64,000 nt of DNA from Tritrichomonas foetus (lineage: Eukaryota; Parabasalia; Tritrichomonadida; Tritrichomonadidae). The notes beneath the pieces were generated by a model. The model was not told the DNA's origin and ran no database searches. It saw only the letters and a program-made list of their open reading frames with translations. Both the position numbers and the translations under genes were made by a program. Position 1 is the stretch's first letter, and every line of letters starts with the position of its first letter. The DNA lies in contig MLAK01000704.1 of the NCBI GenBank assembly GCA_001839685.1, positions 190,600-254,599 of the forward strand, in the 5' to 3' direction. Shown one piece after another: positions 45,436 through 53,000 of this stretch.

Positions 45436-48400
45436 GGAATNGGTTTGCCAATTGAATGTAAGGTATGTTTCGCTAAAATGTGTGTGGCTTTGAAGAGAGC
45501 ACCTTCAAATTGGAACCAGCAATCTTCCGTTTCATTGGAAGGAAAGTAACTTTCCAACAGCGGAATAATCTTGTTCTTGTACAAATCGCTTAACCCTTTC
45601 TTCACACGTGATCTAAACGCTTTGTTGAGATATGGAGTACTGATACCACTCTCTTCTAATATTTTATATTTCATCCTCCAACGAAGTGCCTTATTCCTTC
45701 TCTGTACCGCATCCCCAAGACGCGATGAAGCATCCGGACCAGCGTCATTAGTCCTAAGCACATCGGATTCATCTTCATCAAAAGATGGAGCGATCCCAGT
45801 TACATTTGATGATCTAGCTGAATCCGAGCGAAGGGAGACGTTATGAGTTCCTTCATTGTGATCTTCTTCACTACATATAGCTTCGTCATGTAACCTTTCA
45901 CCATCATCCGATACATCAGTACCCGGAGCGGAACGATGTTCTATCTCGCTTGCTTCTTGAGTTGCATCAATATCTTCATTGGTCACAATAAGATTCGATT
46001 GTATGACATAGGAGCCGAAGCCAGCCACCCTAGCATTGGAGTGGTCTGGGCGCGTGGACTGAGCGATATGAGAGGAAATTGCAGCCCTCGATGTCCGAAA
46101 GCAGTCGTTCTGTTTGCAACAGTATAATAATCTTTCTGCAGTAAAATTATGAATTCCAGGTGCATAATTATTGCTCCTGGCAATACCGATCAACTGCCCC
46201 CAAAACCATCCAAATTTGGTAGTCAGGGATGAGTTGCTGCGATGGACGTTGGTAATGTGGTTGCGTAAGCTCTCTCCGTCTTCGAACAATGCACCACAAT
46301 CTCTCTCCATGCAAAAGAATGGGATGAGTTTGATGTTATTACATTTAAACACTAATTTCGTCTCAAGAATAGCGTTTAGAATGCTGATTTGTGGGTTGAT
46401 GTTCCTATTGTCATGCTTCTCCAAAATATGTGTCTTCCTTTTAGCGGCAGTATTGACAGAGCAAAAGCAGTTTGCATGCGGACATGCAAATTTACCTCCA
46501 AAAACATAGTTTCTTGTTTTATACATCCCCATAAGAAGGTCATCATCTTCATTGAGAGATGTGTCAATTATATCTTCTTCGATCCAAGTGTGAATTAGGC
46601 TGTTAAGCTCTTCAACAGAATTCACAGAGCTGAGCTGTGAATAAATCTTCTGTTTGAGTTGGGTCTGGTTATCCTCTTGGGAGGGCTCACTATCATCAGG
46701 GGGTAAAGGATTAGGAGGAGATCCATCCTCGCTTGACCCTGACGGGGAGTTGGGATTGGAACGAAATGAATTGTCATCTGAACCATGCACATTGTGGGAG
46801 ACGATGATACCATCAGAAGTTTGTGTGGAATGCTGTTCATTATGTGAACAAATAGGAACTTGCGGATTAGACACATTAGTGACACAGGAACAGAGCATGT
46901 TCTCCTGGGGGGCATAGCTCAGCATGCAGTTGCTGTCACAGTTCACTTTGTTATTAAGATGTGGAGTAGATATTGGATGTTGAGATTGATTTAGAAGAGT
47001 CTGGACTGTTTGTGAAAGAGTAAAGAAACAGTTCTCAATAACACGATTTTGAAAGTTTAATTGGTTGAGGATGATGTCGTTAAACTCTGATCGTAGTCGA
47101 GTGCTTACATCATCCATAGCTTTATTACATGTTAGCCGATGATCTAGAACACTGTTGCACCCGACATGAGCAATATGGTTCTGCTGAGTAACCAAATGAT
47201 TAAGATTGTGTTCCATCACCTGGGAAAACATATAATGCATTGATTGGATTTGTGCGTTTTGGTTGTCAATTATTGACAACATATGATTTATCTGTTGATT
47301 AAGTTCACATTTATTGCTTTCATTCATTTGCTGATTTTGGTAAAGAAGTAAAAGCATTAACATGTTCTGTTGATCATAACATTGTAGTTTCTGTTGAAAT
47401 TCATCATGAATCTTTTGAAGAGCACTGTTTGCAGAAGTATTTCGATTATGTGGAAAAGGATTGAGTGAATCATCCTCATCAAGAGGAAACTCGACTATAG
47501 GTAATGTTCCAGAAGTTGGGTGAATATCCTCATTCTTAATCTCCGGAGAATCGTCAACTGGAGTATTTGAACTAGTCACTGAACTGATATTGTTCGAAGT
47601 AGTATTGACTGGAACGATATCATCATTCGAATTATCATTAGTCTCTTCAATGATTTTAGATGTAACAGTTTGTGATGAATTAGTAAAATCTATTGATAAA
47701 ATTTGTTTATCTTTACAAAATGAATTTGAATTATTAATATTATTATTGATTTCAGAATTTTCAATATCATTTGTATTAAAATCTGTAACATAAATAGACC
47801 TACTTGGATTACAGTTCTCTATGGGGGGAAGAGAAGTAGAATTTGTAGGTGGTAAAAAAACATTAAATGAAATATCTTTCTGGTTGTCACTATTCTCTAA
47901 GTCATCATGTGTAGCATCATTTGAGATATTAAGGAGTCGAGAAGTAATGTCTAGTGAGCATAGACCAGAGGAACAGGAATCATCATTCGTGAATATCATA
48001 TCATTAGGGAGATCTGAGTCAAATTGAGAGACAAAACTATCCGTAATATTGAATGCAATTATGGCCGCACCGCTATCTGATTCAGCTTCATCAGTACTAT
48101 CTAAACCCATATCTTTTTCGTCCAAAAATAAGAGACCATCGTAATTAATATCATCGATATCGCAGTCTCTTAAGAAAAGCCCAGTATCTCTGTTAATTTT
48201 AAAGTTCCCGGCCCAATGTTGAATCTCGAGATATATATCAGTGGGTGAAAGTCGCGGATTTTCGATGATATTGTACTCCATGTTGTTGAAAATTCGGTCT
48301 TGGAAGTAATTTGGCGGACTTAGAAGGCTGTCGGACGATTGCGAATCTGCATCAACTGAAAAACTGGGAAGCGAATGTAGTTTAGTTTGAACGCTCGGTG

Positions 48401-48572
48401 TAATAGATAGATTAGGTGACAGCGAGTCTGAGAATAGTTGTATTTGTTCTGAAGTGTGAGATGTCTCGTATGATATTGGAGATTCGATTGAAAAAATATC
48501 ACGAAATTCGGTGAGAATAGCATCATTAGAAAGCTTGTCTGGAGTAGATTCAGAATATGTAGGTATATCCAT
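45429..48572 (-). CDS. Retrotransposon ORF1: zinc-finger DNA-binding protein (about 1047 aa)
   Basis: First reading frame of the element. The frame is open from a TTG at 48590, but the first ATG (48572) gives MDIPTYSES. About 690 residues of acidic, Ser/Asn-rich, probably disordered sequence come first, with a Gln/Asn/His-rich helical stretch in the middle. Three C2H2 zinc fingers follow: FACPHANCFCS...HILEKH (near 46490-46415), FFCMERDCGAL...HITNVH (near 46315-46240) and LLYCCKQNDCFRTS...SSHIAQS (near 46135-46055). After another acidic linker, a basic helical block (RRNKALRWRMKYKILEESG) could be the Myb-like or RT-proximal domain. In R2 elements the fingers and Myb domain bind the target DNA, so these are the likely determinants of tRNA targeting. 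Confidence 0.88.
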   Translation of the reverse strand: MDIPTYSESTPDKLSNDAILTEFRDIFSIESPISYETSHTSEQIQLFSDSLSPNLSITPSVQTKLHSLPSFSVDADSQSSDSLLSPPNYFQDRIFNNMEYNIIENPRLSPTDIYLEIQHWAGNFKINRDTGLFLRDCDIDDINYDGLLFLDEKDMGLDSTDEAESDSGAAIIAFNITDSFVSQFDSDLPNDMIFTNDDSCSSGLCSLDITSRLLNISNDATHDDLENSDNQKDISFNVFLPPTNSTSLPPIENCNPSRSIYVTDFNTNDIENSEINNNINNSNSFCKDKQILSIDFTNSSQTVTSKIIEETNDNSNDDIVPVNTTSNNISSVTSSNTPVDDSPEIKNEDIHPTSGTLPIVEFPLDEDDSLNPFPHNRNTSANSALQKIHDEFQQKLQCYDQQNMLMLLLLYQNQQMNESNKCELNQQINHMLSIIDNQNAQIQSMHYMFSQVMEHNLNHLVTQQNHIAHVGCNSVLDHRLTCNKAMDDVSTRLRSEFNDIILNQLNFQNRVIENCFFTLSQTVQTLLNQSQHPISTPHLNNKVNCDSNCMLSYAPQENMLCSCVTNVSNPQVPICSHNEQHSTQTSDGIIVSHNVHGSDDNSFRSNPNSPSGSSEDGSPPNPLPPDDSEPSQEDNQTQLKQKIYSQLSSVNSVEELNSLIHTWIEEDIIDTSLNEDDDLLMGMYKTRNYVFGGKFACPHANCFCSVNTAAKRKTHILEKHDNRNINPQISILNAILETKLVFKCNNIKLIPFFCMERDCGALFEDGESLRNHITNVHRSNSSLTTKFGWFWGQLIGIARSNNYAPGIHNFTAERLLYCCKQNDCFRTSRAAISSHIAQSTRPDHSNARVAGFGSYVIQSNLIVTNEDIDATQEASEIEHRSAPGTDVSDDGERLHDEAICSEEDHNEGTHNVSLRSDSARSSNVTGIAPSFDEDESDVLRTNDAGPDASSRLGDAVQRRNKALRWRMKYKILEESGISTPYLNKAFRSRVKKGLSDLYKNKIIPLLESYFPSNETEDCWFQFEGALFKATHILAKHTLHSIGKXIPC

Positions 48573-48595
48573 GTAAAAAGGCTCCTGCAAAAAAA

Positions 48596-48604
48596 CGAAA
48601 AAAT
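48596..48604 (-). terminator. Pol III T-run terminator of tRNA-Glu
   Basis: On the minus strand, three A's after the discriminator base lead into six T's. A second run of seven T's occurs a few bases into the retrotransposon leader (around 48588-48595). In the truncated left copy, the corresponding terminator continues as TTTTTCTTTTTT, which is presumably the original downstream sequence. Confidence 0.75.
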
Positions 48605-48622
48605 TTCTCCGACGCGGGGAGT
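48599..48622. repeat. Target-site duplication, right copy (24 bp)
   Basis: An exact match to 42156-42179. Here it continues into the rest of the intact tRNA-Glu gene. Its boundary lies in the T-run downstream of the tRNA, so the element's 5' end abuts the Pol III terminator. Confidence 0.95.
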
Positions 48623-48678
48623 CGAACCCCGCTCCCGTGGATGAAAACCACGTATCCTAACCGATGAACGACGTCGGA
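48607..48678 (-). tRNA. tRNA-Glu (anticodon UUC)
   Basis: A complete 72-nt tRNA. The acceptor stem TCCGACG pairs perfectly with CGTCGGA and the discriminator is G. The anticodon stem CGTGG/CCACG carries the loop TTTTCAT with anticodon TTC (plus positions 48643-48645). The T arm CGGGG/CCCCG is closed around TTCGACT. The A box is GTTCATCGGTTAGG and the B box GGTTCGACTCC (48618-48628). No intron is present. The minus-strand sequence after the gene is AAATTTTTT, a Pol III terminator, after which the retrotransposon begins. The gene should be functional despite the insertion. Confidence 0.97.
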
Positions 48679-48893
48679 ACTTGAAAGAGAATTCTGTATG
48701 TTTTATTTATTAAAAAAAGTTTGTTTTTCCCACTCATTTTTGTGGCCAGTTATCATATGAAAAAGTTAACATGTCGAAAATGTTTTTCTTTTTTATCATG
48801 ATGACATCAAATCCTGATGTGTTTTTTTGATAGTTATCTAAAAGTTAAATATTACTACAAATTTTTAAAAAAAACTATGATTTTCGATTTTTT

Positions 48894-49304
48894 TTAATAT
48901 CTGATCAATTTTCCTCTTTCATCATATGACTCCCGGCCACCAATTCTAGGGCCTTTATATGCATTGAATGATCGATTGACTACAGTTTTCATTCCACGGA
49001 AACTGCAATTACCTTTTGTCATGATTGCGTTTGCTCGATCGGCTTCGAAATAGAATCTAATAAAGCAAAATGTTGTTCTTCCTTTATGAACGATGTTGCA
49101 ACTCTTTGGATTAAATTCTTTAAAGAATTTCAAGACTTGGTGTTTTTTCGTATTAAAAGGGATCAGTCCCATCCATGCTGTTAACCGTCGGCTCATTTCA
49201 AGTTCACTATTTGGAACGCCCGGATAGTTTCCTGTTTTGAGTCGACGAGGTCTTCTCCGATTTTTCTTCCGTTCATTCGATCCTGGCGTGTTTCTGTCAG
49301 ACAT
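48894..49304 (-). CDS. Small RRM-like RNA-binding protein (136 aa)
   Basis: A short protein with a basic N-terminus (NERKKNRRRPRRLKTG) followed by one RRM-like fold at about residues 42-115. An RNP2-like strand (AWMGLIPFN) and an RNP1-like strand (TTFCFIRFYF) are visible, but the canonical aromatic pattern (KGFGFVxF) is only partly kept. The C-terminus FNAYKGPRIGGRESYDERGKL resembles the tail after RRMs of small nuclear or cap-binding proteins such as CBP20, so a nuclear RNA-binding role is plausible; the exact family is unsure. The start is an ATG. Upstream on the minus strand, TTAAAACG occurs about 10-17 bp before it. The tRNA-Glu gene lies downstream. Confidence 0.8.
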   Translation of the reverse strand: MSDRNTPGSNERKKNRRRPRRLKTGNYPGVPNSELEMSRRLTAWMGLIPFNTKKHQVLKFFKEFNPKSCNIVHKGRTTFCFIRFYFEADRANAIMTKGNCSFRGMKTVVNRSFNAYKGPRIGGRESYDERGKLIRY

Positions 49305-49681
49305 AAAAAAATCACGTTTTAACTATCGAACTGATTTTGCCAATAATTTTTGATGAAAATAATTTTTTCTGTCAATACTATTCTTCAAGGTTTGGACACT
49401 GGGATTTTGTGAATGTTCTATATATGAAATAAGAACTAAAGATTAAAATTTAAGAAATTTTGGAGAGTATATCGATTCAAAAATATTTTTTCTCATGAAT
49501 TACGAAATCATCAACATTTTCCATGTATAAGCTGGCAGTAATTTAAAACTGCAATGAATTTATGGTATGTAGAAGTATTAGTATGAAAGTGAGTTGAGAT
49601 GGGAAATATTTTAAGTTTGAAGTTGTTTTCCTTGCCAAATTTCATCGTCTGCCTTACCATACAGTGATTTACAATTATTAT
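49305..49681. other. Intergenic region
   Basis: This 377-bp AT-rich spacer lies upstream of the RRM gene on the minus strand. I see no RNA gene or repeat beyond the promoter-like motif near 49316. Confidence 0.45.
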
Positions 49682-49963
49682 ATGTATCCACAGAATTATT
49701 CTCCTACAAGTTTATCAATTCAAGCCACTATTATGGATTTTGCAATTCACCAATATGTTCTTTTCAGTAATGATCATATTACACCTGCTGTTATGAGTTC
49801 TTCTACATTATTGAATCCAATTAGAAATGGGAACAATATCGCAGACCATTTCCACATTTTTCTATTAAAAAGCATATTTCATAGGAAAAGTCACGTCATT
49901 TGGCTTCTTCATTTTGATATCAATAGCAAAGATAGCGCAAGAAGAGAAATAATTCTTCATTGA
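49682..49963 (+). CDS. Doubtful short ORF (93 aa)
   Basis: A frame open from a GTG at 49664 with its first ATG at 49682. The product (MYPQNYSPTSLSIQATIMDF...) has no domain I recognise. It lies alone between two minus-strand genes and its composition is only weakly coding-like. It could be a small gene, a decayed gene fragment or chance. Confidence 0.25.
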   Translation: MYPQNYSPTSLSIQATIMDFAIHQYVLFSNDHITPAVMSSSTLLNPIRNGNNIADHFHIFLLKSIFHRKSHVIWLLHFDINSKDSARREIILH

Positions 49964-50091
49964 TTCGCACAAATAGATAAAGATGGAACCTTCATGGAAA
50001 AAAAAACGAGAAATCGAAATGTAATAGAAATTTTAACATGATACATAATAAATATAATATAAATCCGCATTTATTTTACATTCACCTAATA

Positions 50092-53000
50092 TTATTTGTC
50101 TTGATCTTCAAGAACTTGGAGTAAAAGTTCGGGTGGCATTATATATGGTGTGACATAAATAAAGAAATCGATATCTTCATCAGTAATATTAATTCGATCA
50201 TTATTGATTGACCATTTCAAATCGGATGGTGATTTTGGATATAATTTGTGTTCTTCCTTTTTGGGTATGACATTTTCTTCTTGTTCTTTTTCTTGTCTTT
50301 GTTTTGGTTTTGGTTTTTGTTTTAGTCCTTGTCCTTGGTCAATTTCAGGATGTGAATTCAGAATTTCATCTTTTGCTACAAAAAAGTTTGGTGATGGTTT
50401 TGAATGTGTCGGTGTCATTTTGGTGAATTGTGGTTTTCTTTTCATTGAAATCGGTCTTTTTACAGTTTTAACTCGACTCTTTTCTGGTCTTAAGCAGCCA
50501 TCTAGTAATTGAGTTCTTGCGCGAGTTTTAAATTCTAGTGTTTCACCCTTTATTTCATTTAAAGTTTCAATATTTTGTTCTTTGATTCTGTTTGATGATT
50601 GCTTACTTTCATTCATTTTATTTTTACTGGGTGAAGTTGGTCTAATTTTCTCAGGTGATGCTCTTTTGGTGACACCACCAATTGTTAGTGTAGCACCTTC
50701 ATCATACTCGCCACATACTTCATTTGTTACAAAATTAGGATGAACTGAGAGCTTTTCTTTAATTATTTTCTTGAGCCGTTTTAAACCTTCAAATGGCTTG
50801 ATGTCATTCATATTTTTGTAGTATTTCATTCGAAACTGTGAAGTAAATTTAGCTCCTTCTCGTATTGCTGCTACAAGATCTCTTGTAAAGGTAAGTTTTC
50901 TTTCCATAATTTCAGGTGGATCAACTAATCTAGATTGTGTATCAAAAGCAGAGAATTTACGATTGTCACTATAATATTTGTGTTTGCGAGTTTTCTTTGG
51001 TATTTGAAAAGTAACAATCTTTTCTCCATTTTCAGATGTTGTAGCAGTATTTCTTTCGTCAACTTCAACGAGATTTGAGAGATCATTTGTGTTGCCTTGT
51101 GAATCCAATTGTTTTAGAAGCATTTTATGAACAAGGGCATCAATCAGCCTCATTAGTGCAAGTTTATCAGAACCAGTAGCATTTTTAGCAGTATTTCTAA
51201 GATTTTCAATCAATTGTTCTTGATCTTCAACAGTATTGCAGGAATCTTGTAAATATTTGTTAACATCATCAAATAATTGTGATGACACCGGAAGATCATC
51301 GAATCCTGCAACTTTAATTGTTGCTGATTGAAGTGCGCTTGATTGGGATAAATTTTTCTTTAGTTTCTTTGATTGATTTGAACTTTGTTGCCATGGTGTT
51401 GAAGTGAGAACTTCTTTTCCTTGAAAAGCAACATTACTAAATTCGGGACAAGCAGATTTTAAATATTCAACACCATTTGCAGCAACAATTGTGCCAAATT
51501 GTTTATCTGGATCTTCAAACAAACTTCCTCTTCGTTTTGAACTATATAAGTTTGGACTTCTTTTCGCACTGGTCGGAGTTTTAGGCTTAACTGATGTTAC
51601 CCTGGAATTTTTTGTTGATGTTGCTTTTGTTGATGTACCTTTCGAAGGTTTTGCATCTTGACTGTCTTTTTCAAGCTCAGATTTCTTCGATGCAAATGCT
51701 TTCCTAATTACTGTGTATATATTTGATCTTAATTCTTCATTTTCGGCCTTAATACCAATATTGGATTGAGAGCTTTGAAGAAAATTTGGTGTTTTGGGGC
51801 GTTTATTTGGTGCACCAACTAAAACACTTAAAACATTCAAGTATTTATTAGTTAACATTGCTGATCGTTGATCTGAATCATAATCAAAATACCCAGCATC
51901 ATTAATAAAATTGCGACCAACATCTTCTAAAGTGATTGAACCTGATAACTCTTCTTCAATAGCATCAACTTTACTATCAGTATCAGTTTTTATTTCTGGT
52001 GTTTTTACTTCTGGACTCTTAATTGGAAAAACTTCTTGACTTTCAGTTTCGAATTGACTTTTTGGTATGACAAACATTGGTACAGATGGTTCTCTAATGG
52101 ATGGAAGTTGAGATATTGGTGGTGGAATATAAGGAGCAGGTTCAAATTCATCTTCAATCACACCATCATTTTCTGCAATTATTTCTAATTCCTGGTTTGC
52201 TTCATTGTGCAATTCACTCAGTTCTTTCAACATAAATTCCCTGCTGCTCATCATCCTTGAAGCTTTCAAGTTTTGTGACAGAGGCTTAAAAGAATCATAT
52301 AAAATATCAGTTTGTGGGGTATTAGAAAGTGCTTCAAGGCTTGGCCTTTGATGATTTGGTCTGCTCATTATTGAAACTTCTTGAGAAAAAATGTCAGCTG
52401 GTTTCCTTCTGTATTTCCGATTGTTATCATCAAGATTCTTTCTGAGATTTTCGATTGGCTGAAGAAATGGATGTCCAATATGAATACCTGCATGATATTG
52501 TTTTTTTGTTAGTTTATTACCACGAATTTCAAAGTCATCCTCTGAACTAACTTTATTAATTGAAGCATGCAAAGAGTCTTCAATTTTTATTGATTTTTGG
52601 TTTACTGTAAATGTTTTAGTGAGTTTACTTAAATTAAGTGCTGTTTCATGTGTATCATATGCAATTAAAAAAGCAAAATTTCTTTGTAAAAGTTGTGACA
52701 ATGCAGTGTGTAACTTTTCATCATGTCTATTTTGATGTAGCCGATATCCATTTACATCACCAACACTATACAAAAAATGATCAGAGCGAAACTTCTTAAG
52801 AATTGAGACTTTTTCTTCAGGTGATTTAAAATTTTTAATAGAACTACTTTTATAAGCCATGATTAAAATAAGCCTGAAAAATAAAGTTCGAATTTGACTT
52901 GAGGATGCTGCATTTATCCAATTATGATCAGCTAATTCGAAATTATCTAAGTTATCATAAGCAGTTAAAGTTTCTTTTACAGTTGTACCAATTGCTGACA

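Larger units (their letters stand above)
42180..48598 (-). mobile_element. R2-like (RLE-type) non-LTR retrotransposon inserted at tRNA-Glu
   Basis: A 6.4-kb element without terminal repeats, flanked by a 24-bp target-site duplication. In its own orientation it has a very short leader (about 26 nt to the first ATG), a zinc-finger ORF, an RT/endonuclease ORF and a 3' UTR of about 115 nt without a poly(A) tail. Three N-terminal C2H2 fingers, a central RT, a CCHC knuckle and a C-terminal PD-(D/E)XK-type nuclease define the R2/RLE group, whose members insert site-specifically by target-primed reverse transcription. The element looks full length and potentially active: all core RT motifs are intact and there is no stop inside either ORF. 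The only defect is a frame change at an ambiguous base (45441). Confidence 0.93.

Noticed and set aside
42180..48598. Element as an LTR retrotransposon or Maverick/Polinton
   Set aside because: No long terminal repeats, no protease/integrase or DNA polymerase; RT and nuclease signatures are of the R2 type.
49682..49963. 93-aa frame as a confident gene
   Set aside because: No domain, non-ATG first codon in the longest form and weak coding character; kept only as a doubtful entry.
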